Of a DNA stretch of 64,000 nt, positions 52,601 to 64,000 are shown one piece after another. The stretch lies in assembly GCA_036785325.1 (NCBI GenBank), contig JAXIVH010000024.1, positions 3,554,831 through 3,618,830 on the forward strand. The letters run 5' to 3'. Positions within the stretch are counted from its first letter, which is position 1; every line of letters begins with the position of its first letter. Source of the stretch: Urophycis tenuis (lineage: Eukaryota; Chordata; Actinopteri; Gadiformes; Phycidae). The notes beneath the pieces were generated by a model that saw only the letters and a program-made list of their open reading frames with translations, had not been told where the DNA came from and made no database searches. A program made the translations under genes and the position numbers.

Positions 52601-55600
52601 AACACCACGTGTTTTTACTGCGCTCAGTTCCTCATGTGTTTGCCCTCTTGTGTTTTGCCTCAGGTTTATGTTACACTGGCCGGGCGTCAGAATATTACGT
52701 CGTTACGAACTTGACGCTTTCCTAGCACAAGCACTTTCTCCTCAGCTGTACGAACCCGAGCAGCTGCAGGACCTGAAGGTGACTGGATGGAGTGAGTCCT
52801 CTATGAGGAGCGTCCTGGGAAAGACTAGCCTCGCTCTACTGGGCGAGGCCTGGGTTGATATCTGACCTTATCTCCTTGACTTCACCACCAAGGGCCAAAC
52901 CATCCCAAAATCAACCACACGTGGATCGCGGCTCTGGCCGCTGTTTCACTGGAGGCTCCTCATACTGTTGAGACGAAGGAACGTGCTTCAGAAAAAACGA
53001 CCTGTTTTGCAGAAGCATGCTCTCTGTATTTTGTTCCTGCTGTGGGTGACTTTGGAAGGAGCTGTGCTTTGTTCGTGTGGATGGTTTAGAAAAACGGTTT
53101 CGAACAAATACTTTGAACTGAGCTCCGTACGTGGCTCCACATTCTAATTTGGACCATGGGGAACCTTTTGACCAGGACCAGCCAGCCAAACCATCCACAC
53201 CCGCTGTGCTCTCGAGTGGCTGTGGGTGGTACCTGTGGGGGGGGGGGGGGGTACCAGTGGGTGGTGTCCCTGTCTGCCTGGTGTGTCTGCAGCCGTCTAC
53301 TCTCTGCTCTGCCAGAACACTCGTCTGTTTTCCCCTTCGCTGGCTTTGTGTTTCCCAGGGTTGTAACGATCATACCGCAAAAAAGGAAATGTACATTAGG
53401 TGTTTAAACATCCATAAAGCCGTTTCGATGATTCTCCCGCTAAAACGCATTCTCTTTAGCACACAACTCACTGTATTTTTTGGGGGGTAGTTTCCTCACG
53501 ATTCCAACATCGGCCCATTTGAATCTGACTCGGGCAGAAGCGTCTTTCCCCATGCAACACATGCAGAACCCGCCTGCTGGGTTCTGGGTTGAGGGGGGCC
53601 GTGTCGTTACAGCCCGACCGCTAGCTGGTTCTGGCTTGTTGATGAGGCGTCCTCTGCTTGCTCCCTGCTCTTCACTGTTTCCTGGGGTCTGTTGGGGCTG
53701 GGCGATAGGAAATGATTCATCACCAACACGAAGGCATCATTTTATACCCAGTATGGAGCACAAGTTATACCAAAGAAACGTAATAGAAACTGAGGTTCAT
53801 GACATAAATACTAAATACACAGTAATTGGCCCACATTATATCAGACTAAGACCAGCTAAGGGTCTTTTAATTGGAATACCCTAAAGTCCTTCAGTTAATT
53901 GGAGGACATACGTTAGGCTCACAATGACATTAAAATGTGACCATTAACACGTCCTGTAAGCAGAACCATAAAACAACCAACTGGCTCTCATTTTGAAAGC
54001 ATCGCCCAGTCCTGCCATTGGTCTTTAGCCCGGCTTGTCCTTGGTCCTCTGTTCTGAAACCCTTTTTTTTTTAAAAGGTCCACTTGTATTTATTTATCTT
54101 CCAGATAGACAGCCTGGACCCCCGCGGTGTGCAGCTGGGCGCTCTGTTTATGACGGGCGTGGACATGGCGTTGTTCGCCAACGACGCCTGTGGTCAGCCA
54201 ATCCCGTGGGAGAACAGCTGCCCTTGGATGTACTTCGACGGCAAGCTGTTCCAGAGCAAGCTGCTGCGGGCGGCCAGGGAGAAGGCCCAGCTCTTAGACC
54301 TCTGTGACGGTCAGGTAGCTGGCTCCACGCCGTCCACGCCGCACGCTAAACGAGCCGGCTCGTTTAAAAGCCCCCCCCCCCCCCCGTGATGGTTTTTGTT
54401 TAATTTTCCAAGTGCCTCACTATGTCTCTTGTGGTCCTCCACATAATAATCTATGCTATTGTGTGGCCGCTGCTATGATGAGACCGCAAAGACATTTACA
54501 AAGAAACGGCGTACAGTCAGTTTGTGAACGTTCTGCTCCCTTCTGAACGTACTGTTCCCTTCTTGACATCAGAGTGCTTTTCAGAGGCACCTCAACGAGG
54601 CGGCGCACTAACGCCAGGTGCGTGCGTGTGTGTGAGCGCGTGCGTGAGCGCCAGGTATGTGACTGGCGCTCCATCTGGGCAGCGGCTGATGTTGATGACA
54701 AGAGGATTAAGCTTCTAGGACATTAGTCACTTAAGATGCCACAGTGTGTGCCACGTTACATAGATGACATGGCTGATTGCATCACTCGTGCACAGCGACG
54801 CGCGCTCGCTCAAAGAGAGCATCACAACAAATTACTGTGAAAGGGTTGACCGCCCCCCCCCCCCTCCCAGCTTAACCCCAGCTGATGGATCCAGGGTCAG
54901 CAGAGCTTGTGTAGCACACACACCTGAGAACCTGAGCGTGGCGCTGTTGAGCTTCACCTCTCTACGGCCGGTGGAGAGGTGACAGACACACACCGCTCTC
55001 CCTCACCCAGCGATGGCGGTCGTTGTTCTCCGTACGTCCAGGGGTTTTTAGCGGGACAGCAAAGCGTGTTTTGCGAGGCTAGTCCCCGCGGAGCACGGTG
55101 AACGGCTAGCTGAGGCGAGGGCGGTGGCGCTGTGGCCCTGGGACCACGGGGGGGGGGGGGGGGGGGGGGGGGGGCGTGACGACGCGACACCGTCTGAGAG
55201 GAGGTCCAGTCACTTCACCTCCTTCTAATAGTTACGTTAGGGTTGCGTCCCTATTCTTGGGATCTGTTATTTATTGCATTCTATTATATCATTAAATTAT
55301 TTAGAGGATTTTCTTCAATAAAGATGAAACCACCAGAGGAGCAGGGGCTTTATGATCATAATGTCCTCACAGGCTTGTTTACCTGAGGAGATGAAAATCT
55401 ACCAAGAGAGTAATAATTGCGTGTGCCTGTTTCTGTACACTGGGATCAACAAGGCTCAGCGATCTGGATTATCAAGGTTTACTGATTGAGATCTCATCTC
55501 TCTAGCTGCTGCTCTTCACCAACTGGCATCAGTCTCCCTCTCTCTACATATGGTCTCTCTGTCTAACTACTGGTCTCTATTATCTGGTCTCTCACTCTCT

Positions 55601-57677
55601 TTCTAACTACTGGTCTCTCTCTCTCTAACTGATGGTCTCTCGCCCCAGGCGGAGCGTGCTGGTAAGGTGGAGAAGATGCGTCAGAGCATCCTGGAGGGCC
55701 TCAACTTCTCCCGCCCGCCGCACCACATGCCCTTCCCTCCCCCGCCTCCCCTTCCTCCCCCGCCTCACCCCCATGTCATGCCCTTCTTCCCCCCCGCCGG
55801 CTCCTACTACCCCCCTCCCCCCAAGATGGCGGCTCCGGGCCGGGCCCGGGTGGTGTCGGGTGAGTGGGCTCAGTGACCAGGACCCGGGTCAGAGTGTGGC
55901 CCGATGTTCAGACATGCTTCAGCTCCTCCACGGCTCATCAGTAGATGTTTAATGTGGCTGTGAGGTGTGGCTGTGTTTGGATGATGTTGGGGAAATACTC
56001 CAAAGTTGGTTAGATAAGGCTTTATTGCTGGTGGCCATGTCTGAAATGGCCATAAATGTTGGCTTTCACTTGGCTTATTACCAAGAGCATGTGTAACTTG
56101 GTACTATCAGGGGAAAGCCACACTCTAATGACTAATTAAAAGCTGAAATACCTGTAATGAATGATCCAGCTGTGACTGTGTGTGTTTAAATTAATGAAAA
56201 ATCAAAGTCAAATAATAACTACCACAAACTGCCACGGCACACAAATGCCGCTGAATAATTGCAACAGACATGAGGGAACTTTTATTTTGAAATGTAATGT
56301 CTTCCTCAGGACTGCAAGCGGTTTCCTCCCCCGGGGGTAAACTGGAGATCGCGGGCACGGTGGTGGGCCAGTGGGCCGGCAGCCGGCGGGGGCGCGGCCG
56401 GGGGGGCTTCCCCATCCAGGTGGTGTCTGTAGGGGGACCCAACAGAGGGTACGTACGCGGCTTATCTCGCTCGCTCGCTCGCTCGCTCTCTCGTAGTTAA
56501 CACCATTGTGTGTGTGTACATGTAAACCACACCTCCTGTGTAATGAGTGAGTGACCTCGCCCTCTCTGCCCTCCCTCCTGCAGTCGTCTGAGAGGGGTGA
56601 TCTCCACCCCCGTCATCAGGGCTTTCGGCCGGGGGGGCCGGTACCACAGCCTGGCCCTCAAGGGCCACCCCACATTCCTGGTACGTGACACAGACGTATA
56701 CACACTGGTACCCATGCACCTTTCTCTTGAGGAGACCCACAGGTGAGGTGGAGGGCAGTCAGGCTTTCAATCAATATCAGATCAACTACTCCAAATATAT
56801 TGCTGAGAGAGAGCATTAGGAATCAAACATCAGGTTAGGAGGTTTTTTTTGTTTCATTTGCGGTAGTCAAGTGAATAGTAGGAGATAGGGATTACTAATG
56901 GCCCGTAACAACAGTCGATAAAATTCCAAATTCAACAGTGTGCTTTAAACTTTATTAAAATATATAAATTATATATCATAAAAACATCACTTTCTTTCTA
57001 TTCCTGTACAAAGAAGAACTGTCGTTGTCGTCTTATTGTGGCTATGGATTTTAAGTTGAGGTGAAAAATGATTCCTCGTCAGTCCTTGGCCCAAGTCCTC
57101 TCCTGCTATGTTTAGTTGCAGTGTAATGGCTGCATACCAAACTGCTGAACCAGTGTCGTTCTTCACTACAGCCTCAGCCTGTCACTTCCCTTCTCATTTA
57201 GGCCCATTCCTTTTGGTTCTTGTCTGAGGACTCCAGTAGAGCTTTCCTTTTCCCCAGACTATCCCTCTGTACCGAAACGGGCTTCAAAACAAACTCCCCG
57301 ACACCGGGACATCGCACCGTTTTCTTTTTTCCCCTGGTAAACATTCCATAGTTAAATTCCTCCGCCCACCCTCTGGTCGGTGTCCCCAGGGTCCTAAACC
57401 CACCCACGTCTCTGCCCCGGACGTGAAGGAGAGGAAGAACGCCAAGCCGGAGGGGAAGTGCGGCCCCGCGGAGGTCGGAGGTCACGGCGGCGTGGCGAAC
57501 GGCGTGGAGGACGGCAAGTCGGTGCACGTGAACGGCGAGGTGGATGCCATCCTACCAGGAAGTGCCTTCAGCAGCCCGGACGCCAAGGCGTGCAATACAG
57601 CGAAGCCCCACCTTCCTAATGCACTAACCGTAGAGGGGGGGGGCGCGGGGGGCACCGCCCTGGCCTCAGAAGAGTGA
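42140..57677 (+). CDS. fam120a: FAM120A (constitutive coactivator of PPAR-gamma-like protein 1), complete
   Basis: Cytoplasmic RNA-associated scaffold also known as OSSA/C9orf10, linked in mammals to Src-family signalling under oxidative stress. Seventeen exons: 42140-42613, 43211-43457, 43940-44022, 45440-45568, 46363-46453, 46848-46945, 47449-47786, 49591-49678, 50077-50346, 51211-51382, 51915-52164, 52664-52778, 54105-54314, 55649-55859, 56310-56448, 56584-56680, 57390-57677. All phases agree; 1,099 aa against 1,118 in human. N-terminal XPG/PIN-like fold: MGVQGFQEYIETHCP, LRLLVDAENCLHRLYGG, FHGLVAYDSDYALVN, GNHILPDEDLAAFHWSLLG. A Pro/Ser-rich linker (exons 6-9) follows, then WTCPNLRKLWLGKA, LACMRSDTPAMLNPA and LFMTGVDMALFANDACGQPI, and an Arg/Gly-rich C-terminus (WAGSRRGRGRGGFPIQVV). 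FAM120A is favoured over FAM120C by the N-terminus, the exon 8 segment and phf2 as neighbour. Start ATG fits Kozak (gacaATGG). Confidence 0.95.
43630..43765 (-). mobile_element. Degenerate SINE, minus orientation
   Basis: The run tttagcagacacttatctaaagc (43655-43677) is the inverted fish SINE 3' segment, followed by a degenerate box-B-like ggtttgaatcttgc. Lies in fam120a intron 2. Confidence 0.5.
45549..45972 (+). repeat. 33-bp minisatellite spanning the fam120a exon 4 splice donor
   Basis: Twelve complete units and a partial one. Each unit is atcttcacacattcacag (the last 18 nt of exon 4) followed by gtagggcatgtcctg (the first bases of intron 4). The 33-bp period is exact, so the frame (THSQVGHVLIY repeated) stays open through the whole array. 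Units show CAG|GTAGGG, CGG|GTAGGG, CAT|GTAGGG and CGG|GTTGGG at the junction. The exon-4 boundary assumed in the gene model is the first one, at 45568. Confidence 0.95.
46553..46645. repeat. (TA)n / TATG microsatellite
   Basis: TA-rich simple repeat in fam120a intron 5. Confidence 0.9.
47787..49590. other. fam120a intron 7
   Basis: 1.8 kb of AT-rich intron. The segment gaccaggcctgggcatcgag near 48421 is a common start of vertebrate dispersed repeats, but I cannot define an element. No gene seen. Confidence 0.45.
49985..50021. repeat. Poly(C) tracts upstream of exon 9
   Basis: Two runs of about 13 cytosines within a C-rich stretch leading to the fam120a exon 9 acceptor (50076). Confidence 0.85.
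51018..51210 (+). repeat. CACCTGGT minisatellite ending at the exon 10 acceptor
   Basis: Tandem 11-bp units ctcacctggtg and cccacctggtc, about 17 in all. The last, altered unit (ctcgcccggtgcag) forms the fam120a exon 10 acceptor. It holds some fourteen CACCTG E-box words. On the opposite strand every unit reads CCAGGTGAGC. Confidence 0.9.
51778..51914 (+). repeat. 12-bp polypyrimidine minisatellite ending at the exon 11 acceptor
   Basis: Poly(C) followed by ten or so units of ctggtctccccc and variants (ctgttctccctc). The last unit continues into ccccag, the acceptor of fam120a exon 11 (starts 51915). Confidence 0.9.
52779..54104. other. fam120a intron 12
   Basis: 1.3-kb intron with no recognised gene; holds a G12 run near 53238. 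Confidence 0.5.
54315..55648. other. fam120a intron 13
   Basis: Holds poly(C) at 54371-54385, a run of about 26 G at 55149-55174, and a cluster of tctctctaactactggtctc units at 55540-55640 leading to the exon 14 acceptor. No gene seen. Confidence 0.6.
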
Positions 57678-59015
57678 AACCTATTTTTCTAGCGAGGGTG
57701 GATGTGAGTGGCTGAGGTTTGTGTGGCGTGTGTAGAGGACGTTGTAGAGAAGCCTAACAGTTAACGCACATTTATTCCTTTGTCAAATAAACTGAAAAAA
57801 CAAAGTCAACTTTAGCGGATCCCTCTCAGTGAATAGACTCGTTTACAGGAGGCAGGGCCAAACGGCGGCGCTGACTCACGCCGAGGTTAATACACGCAGC
57901 GCTGACGCGACTAGCGACCGCGTCCGTTTCGTCTCCGCATAGCGAAGCTCCAGGAAGCTTTGCCTTTGGAACCCCCTTTTTGTTTCAGTAGGGATGAGAG
58001 AGTTCAGAGTACTCTCTCGAGGTTTGGCACCTCGCTCCCGCGCGCCGAAAGGACTTTGTGTTGTCAGTGTAGCTGCTTGATGCCAAACTAAAATCCAATA
58101 TTTACAAAGAATATCCATCCTCAAAAGCCATTAATACTGGTTTGAGTTTGAAACCCGCAGCATCGCATCAAATAAGCTCAGTCAGAGTTTTTAAGTATTT
58201 CCAGCTTCAAAATAAAATTTACAAGCAACAGCTAAAAAAAAAATTAAAAAAAAAGGTTCTGTCCGACCCGGCCGGCCCGGTCCCTTCCCGGGGGGTCCCG
58301 GGTGGGCCGCGGTCGGGCCCGGCGCGTTGTGATCGTCTCCCCGGGCCGCAGCATGGTGTGTAGGTGGAGACGTGTGTAGTTGATGTGCATGTGGTCCCAT
58401 TCCTCCCTGTTTACGATGAGTGTCCCATTTACACCACACCAGTAATATTGAACTATAATCCATTAGAAGAAAAGACGTTACCTGTTGGTCTGTAAAAGCT
58501 CTTCTTTCCGTTTGTGATATTGGTCTCTGTTGCTTTTAATGAAGAAAGTTAAGAACCTATCTACCCACTCGTATCCATAGTATACATGACTGTTCTATTG
58601 CTGTTTGATGCATTCGTCGAATATCTGGTTAAAAAAAAAAAAAGGAAATGTTAACAATAATACCAATGTCACCCCTTTAATGTAGCTGGGATAAGTTGCT
58701 TGACCTTCCAAATAAGAGTTTAGCAGTTAATCAGTATCAATTTTAAGATTTGTTCCCTTTGTGTTCTCAAACTCACTTCTTACTAGTCAATATAGATTTC
58801 AACTGCCCTGAGCTTTTCTCATGTTTCTTATGGATCATTAATATGATGTGCCCCTCTCCCCCCAGAGCTGCATAGGTTACCCTTGTAAGTTGATTTGAAG
58901 TTCTTAACACTCTTGAGTTTGTTTTAAAGAATGAACTGTCGGGTTGGCCTGAATGTTGATGGATTGTGATGTGATGTGTATTTGAAGGCAATGCAACTTA
59001 CAATGCTTAATAAAA
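57678..59015 (+). terminator. fam120a: fam120a 3' UTR and poly(A) signals
   Basis: AATAAA at 57786-57791 is 109 bp past the stop. A second AATAAA at 59009-59014 follows 1.2 kb of AT-rich UTR-like sequence; vertebrate FAM120A transcripts have long 3' UTRs, so the distal site is plausible. Confidence 0.5.
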
Positions 59016-59319
59016 GTCTATTCTTTTAGTATAATTGTAGTTGCTTTGTATATTTGTGTTACTGTGTTTACCTCTGTGATGTTGCACTTTTACCCTTGTA
59101 TAAGCCTATTCATTTTGTAGTCACCTCAAATGTACTCAATTAGTTTCTCAATTAAGTATATTTTTCGAGAGCAAATAATTAGACTATAATTATTACAATA
59201 CCAAAGGCGAGAATCACTGTGAAATACTATGACTGCCACCTTCTGGAAATAAAAAATAAATAAATAAAAAACTCAACATTTTCTAAATATTCGAATCAAT
59301 AATTGATCCGGTTCATCTC

Positions 59320-59768
59320 CATGATGTTGTAAAACGCATGGCAGCGAGCGCTCGGTGCGTGTGGTGGTAGCGGAGGGAGCCCGAGGAGAGGCGACCCCTG
59401 GCTGACGAGCCGTCGCGTCGCACAGCCCTGCGCCGCTGAGACGTCCTGCCCGGCTGGTCGACCCGAGACGTTCGGTCTGCACGGAGCGCGTCGATCCCCG
59501 CGCGTTTGGCGAACACGATCGGACCCCCCCACACTGTGGGAAAACTGCAATGTTGACAAGATTCATTCATCTGATTTGAGGACGACTTTCTGTGTCTCGG
59601 CCGCTGACGTAACATGTCCACAATGCGAGGATACCTTTCCGTGTGGTTTTCTGCACGGCTCGGAGCTGCACGGTCCGCGGAAGGCGTAATGCGTTTCGGG
59701 GAACCACGCGGGGTCTAGAGATTCAACCGAGATCACGTTTTTTTTGTTGGGTGTTTTTTTTTTGCAGC
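59320..59768 (+). promoter_or_regulatory. phf2: phf2 CpG-rich promoter region
   Basis: Dense CpG (gagccgtcgcgtcgcacagc, gcgcgtcgatccccgcgcg, cggtccgcggaaggcg) upstream of phf2. Several antisense frames here are by-products of GC content. A strong acceptor-like site (ggtgttttttttttgcag) ends at 59767, so the ATG-bearing exon could be preceded by a non-coding exon. Confidence 0.5.
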
Positions 59769-59896
59769 ATGGACGGCGTGGATATGTGGGATTAGGTCCA
59801 TGTCCAGCGGGACTGGCCGGGATTTGGGGAGTCATATTGTATACTGTTGCAGGACGGTTCCTGCCGCCGTCGACCCGACGTAGTTGTGAATTGAAC

Positions 59897-59994
59897 ATGG
59901 CGACTGTACCAGTGTATTGCGTCTGCAGATTACCTTACGACGTCACCCAGTTTATGATCGAGTGCGACGCCTGCAAGGACTGGTTCCACGGCAG
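59897..59994 (+). CDS. phf2: PHF2 first coding exon (start of PHD finger)
   Basis: Nuclear JmjC-family protein that reads H3K4me3 through an N-terminal PHD finger and promotes H3K9me2 removal. The exon encodes MATVPVYCVCRLPYDVTQFM then IECDACKDWFHG, giving the first Cys-x-Cys, Cys-x2-Cys and His ligands of the PHD finger, and ends in phase 2 at a consensus donor (GGCAG|GTAAGA). PHF2 is favoured over PHF8 and KDM7A by MATVPVYC and CDACKDWF. The remaining exons lie to the right of the window. The frame is open upstream to about 59744 but has no other ATG in frame. A short upstream ATG at 59769 (ending TAG within nine codons) is out of frame. Confidence 0.93.
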
Positions 59995-62900
59995 GTAAGA
60001 CCCCCCCTGTGTGCATTTCGACATTTTAGCGGCCGTTCGCCTTGTGTGTTTTGCGGCGGGGCTCTTTGTGCGTGTGACAGCTTTGTGGCTCCTCGGCTCC
60101 GTCGAGGCGCTCCGAGAGCGCACAGGCCGCTCGGAGAAGAAGGCGGAGTTAGCCGAGCTCTCCGGGGCTGGGACATTTTTTTTGTAACGAAAAACACTAA
60201 ACACATTTCCCGAACACGAAAAACATGCCGCAGATTACTCATTTAGTAGTTGTGTCGAATTATATAGCGACGGTGGCTCGGGTGTGTGTGTGTGTGTGTG
60301 TGTCCCCCGGGGGGCGGATAGCGCAGCGGCGGGTCGTCGGAGGCGCTTTTCTGGCGAGAGATCCTCCTTCGATCCTCCTTATTACTCCGTACTTCGCCCT
60401 TCATAGCCGATCTCTGCAAACGATCACATTGTTCTGTGTCGTGGTCCTCGCCCCGGGGAGAGGTGGACGTTAAATCACGACCCGCGTCCTGATCTCAGTG
60501 GGACCAGCTGCTCCGTACCGCCAGCAGCCATATGGCTGACAATTTGGGGGGGCTCGTATATTGTGATATACATACAAGGCTTTCAGATTTTAAAACGTTA
60601 CAGCGATCGCTGATCGTTGCCCCCTGTTGTGTTTTTGTTGGGAAGGGGGGGCAGTGGGGGTTCAATCACACACACCGATGATTTGTGTTTCCCTGATCCA
60701 TCGGATGGGATGGCGGTGGTGGTGGTAATGCGGGGTGCTTCTCAGCCCCGCGTCGCCACCGCGCCGTCCCGCCGTGTTTTCGGATCTCGATCCAAACCGT
60801 GCGATCATTAAAGCCGTGTTCAATACAATATCCCTTAGCCCTGCACCTCACCCCGTGTGCATGGCTAGTTGATATTCTATTTTTGAAAAAGCAGATAGGG
60901 ATCAGGGCTTTCGAAGAAGCTTTCGGATGGCTGGGCAACATTTTACGCGCCCGAACATTAACCCTTGCGGGTCCCCCTGCTTCGACGTCATGTTAACAAC
61001 AGCTTGGTACCAACCCTACCGCGGAGGCTGTCAGCTGACGACCTCTGGGAGCCCGCCTGACGCCCAGCAGCATCATGTTGTGTTCTGCTCTTCATAGTGG
61101 TGATGTTTAGTAAAACGAGTGTGTGTGTGTCGGGGGGGGGACGTGGAGATTTGATTGAATAAAGCAAACCCACTCGATGGACCATGGTTTATAACGGCGC
61201 AACTATGAGGACACTTTCTGGCTCATTTGAAAGTGAAAATATGTGCTTGTAGATTTTAAGTCGAGGTGTCGTCTGCTTCATTGGTCGGTGTTTGAAAAGC
61301 CTTGTTTCTGCCTCGGTGACACCATGTTGTGTTTTGTTTGGGCCTGTAGCCAAGCCTTTCGAACCCGATCTGAGCGGCAGCGTCCTGCACACACAGCAGG
61401 GGTGACAGCGGCGGCGGAGGGACGCGGGGACACGTCACTGGACGTGGCAGGCAAGGGCAGGGGTTGTAGGGGGACACTGGGACATCTCCAGTGTGATCTC
61501 AGTGTGGGCAGGTCGTTTGCATTTTGATTGCTCTTTATGGTTGTGTTGGCCAGCGGACTGGCGTTGGAAGACCGCAGTCCCCTATTGGTCTGTGGGCCAT
61601 TGATCCAGGGGATTTATGTTTAGAGGCCAGTAATATCACAAGATAAAACAGAGGGAGGGGGGGAGTGTGGTTGAATGAATCTGAATCAGCCGCTGTCTTC
61701 GGGAGAGTGATGCTCTGAAGTCTGCTGTGATCTGGGTAATGTTTTAATACGAGTCGAGACAGGTTATGTTTTGTTATGCTGGTGATGGACAATACAGATT
61801 AATGAATGTCATTTCAAATGACTTTATAACGGGTGATAATAAGTAATAATATATTCTTTAACTATTGCTGTAGTATTTGTACTACCACAGCCACACCCTG
61901 GACATATTTGTTTAGTTTTTTCCTTGTCGTATTGCAGGTCATACCAAATGTTCAATAAAGGAAAATGATTATGGACCGTTCCACAATATTGTTTATATAT
62001 ATAATCAAGTTGTATATTCTCTGTTAAACAGCTTTTCTTCCCCAAACCCGTCACTTCAGAACATATTTTTGAAACCTCTAAAGACTGAGGCAAACTCAGT
62101 CTTTAAAGTGCTTGTGTGAGAAGATGTGTTTCTGAGTACAACAGGACGATTGTAGGAGGAGTGTATTCCTCCTTCAAGATTCGATTTGCGACGTCTGAGA
62201 GAAAGGCCAAATTGTGTTATCCATATTATTTAATGTCATAATCACAAAACAGCTCTGTTGTTTTGAGGGAATATGAGCTGACGATGTAAATGGAAAAGGT
62301 ACATTTTCTGTTTCATGTTGTCTATCAACATGCCCTCTAAGAATCTTGCTCTTTGAGAGCAGATGTCCTAATGGGAATTGTAGTTTATTTAAATCTGGGA
62401 AAAGCTACTGTTATTAAAGCTCCTTTTTCTCAAGTCCCCATCCTGATTTTTTTTAATGTTCCGTTTCGACAGATATGCTATCCTAATACTTAGCATGTTT
62501 TAATACTTTATTATCTATTGCCAATACTGGCTTTAGGAAAAACATTTAGCATATGTGCATTTCTGGTTGTCAGCAAATATGAAAACAGATGAGGTTGAAT
62601 AACACGATTGGTCCAGTTAGGTATATGGCCCATGAGATTGATCTGCTCTTGCCCCTGAAACCCCTTACTCAGGATTATTCTGGTGGGCCTCAGGGTTCCA
62701 TTCCAAGCCCACCGCTGTTCTCAAGCTGTTTACTCCTTATTGTTGTGTTCATCGGACTGGAAACAAATTGTTCTGCTTTTGGTGTACTTGTTTGTGTTTG
62801 TATCACTCAGGGTGTTAGTCTGGGGCTACACCTGGCAGGAAGTCAACTATATCATTACAACTGAATTTTATTTTTTAGTCATGCGGAAACTTGTTTTTGT

Positions 62901-64000
62901 TCATAATTAGCAAGCTTTCGAAAAATAGAAAAATACCAGTTGATACTAATTATACACATTACGCTGTGTTGGCTTTCTGTCCACATTTGAATAACGCTGG
63001 CATACGTTTTATTAAGATTTGACTTTAGTTTTTATGTCGGGCACGCCTCTTGTATGTCAAGGGTCTATGCTGCAGGGACGCCTTGAGCTAAAGTTTACTG
63101 TTTGAAATGGCATCCAATGTCTACAATGTAATGACATTCAAAATACCACAACTCAGGGAGAAACCTTTGTGTAGGTTACATCTCCTGCACGGCAATTTAC
63201 AGTTTAGGCAGGAATGTGACATCTTAATTCATTTGAATAATTAACATTAAACAAGAGCACGATATGTCAAATATGAAACTGATTAAAAGGTTCAATCTTC
63301 TGCAGCTCCCACGTGACTCCTAATCACTTAGTTTCAATACGGAGATGATAAGCATGAGATGAGTTGACTTTAGAATCAGGGCGCAGGGTTTGTGGACAGT
63401 GTCGTGATGACACTTGATGGAAGACGGTTGGTAACAGTGACACCAGTAGCTTGTGATTCCTATGGGTGTACCCGCCAGAGTCTCCGTCTCTCTGTAGTGA
63501 TTTTCACACACTTTGTTCGCCCTGTTCCATGTTCAATCGCTGTAGCGCAGAAATATAACACGGGAACAACATCTAGATGATAGAAATACGTTGGGATGGT
63601 GGATCTAAACAAACACAATGCCCCTCTACTCGTGGTAATGATAAACGCTCCAAATCTGCTGTGGGTGTTATTCTATACCAACTGAGTAACGCCATCTCTC
63701 ATAGATTTAAATGGGTTAAATGCACTACAGTACATCTTGCCAAATTCTCTTCCTACCGATGCCTGCCACTATTGATTGTACAGCTGTATTCACGGCTAAT
63801 GGCATGACTCTACACTTTAATTAAACACTCTACATCCACGCAGTGTAAAGATGACATTCAGGGGGCAATGCTTTTAACTCCATGACCATGCTCCTGTTAA
63901 ACGAGCCCTGTGGATGTCGTGTCTTATAATCTATTTATCATGAAGCCATGTCAGCGATCTGCCCAGCCGGTATCAGCAGCACATCACCGCAGATTAACTC
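59995..64000 (+). other. phf2: phf2 intron 1 (5' part)
   Basis: No exon for the rest of the PHD finger (which should begin Ser-Cys-Val-Gly) is seen, so the whole stretch is taken as intron. The first 1.5 kb is CpG-rich; then AT-rich. A possible LINE relic lies at about 62665-62745. Confidence 0.7.
62665..62745 (+). mobile_element. Possible LINE reverse-transcriptase relic
   Basis: The + strand frame reads SGGPQGSIPSPPLFS, which resembles the conserved RT block GVPQGS-x-LGP-x-LF of fish LINEs. The surroundings do not extend the match, so only a short relic is claimed. Confidence 0.3.

Noticed and set aside
59273..59621. Minus-strand frames of about 90-100 codons near phf2 (an antisense gene like human FAM120AOS)
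   Set aside because: They lie in a CpG island where stops are rare; no recognisable similarity or splice structure.

Overview
The window is vertebrate nuclear DNA from a teleost fish. It holds split genes with GT-AG introns, tRNA-derived SINEs of fish type, hAT and Harbinger-like elements, and a very high load of dinucleotide repeats. That repeat load resembles what is reported for cod-like fishes (Gadiformes), but this placement is inference only.

Layout: (1) 1-430 is the tail of a hAT/BED transposon. (2) 430-7,350 is a tandem cluster on the + strand of four small three-exon genes for secreted Ser/Tyr/Gly-rich proteins (195, 128, 210 and 195 aa), plus a decayed fifth copy. Each has a TATA-like box 45-55 bp downstream of a CAGGTG E-box, which is mutated in copy 1. 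This arrangement is typical of oocyte genes. I do not recognise the family. (3) 8,401-25,527 (- strand) is the 5' 23 coding exons (765 codons) of rnf123/KPC1. The 3' half with the RING finger is not in the window, and the small-gene cluster lies where the next exons would be expected. Two of its introns are U12-type AT-AC introns. (4) 26.6-26.9 kb is a probable divergent promoter. (5) 29,572-39,077 (+) is aldh4a1, the mitochondrial P5C dehydrogenase, complete except for an uncertain first exon. (6) 42,140-57,677 (+) is fam120a, complete in 17 exons (1,099 aa). (7) 59,897-59,994 (+) is the first coding exon of phf2; the rest of the window is its intron 1. The fam120a-phf2 order matches human 9q22.

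The most unusual pattern is a set of minisatellites whose repeat unit contains a splice junction. In aldh4a1 the unit is the intron 5 acceptor plus the first six bases of exon 6 (about 41 copies). In rnf123 a 33-bp unit spans the exon 12 acceptor and keeps the reading frame. In fam120a a 33-bp unit spans the exon 4 donor and also keeps frame. Further arrays abut fam120a exons 10 and 11, and (CA)n runs form several rnf123 splice sites. The genes share no single pathway: they are a ubiquitin ligase (rnf123), a proline catabolic enzyme (aldh4a1), an RNA-associated scaffold (fam120a), a histone reader/demethylase-family protein (phf2) and the unknown secreted family.
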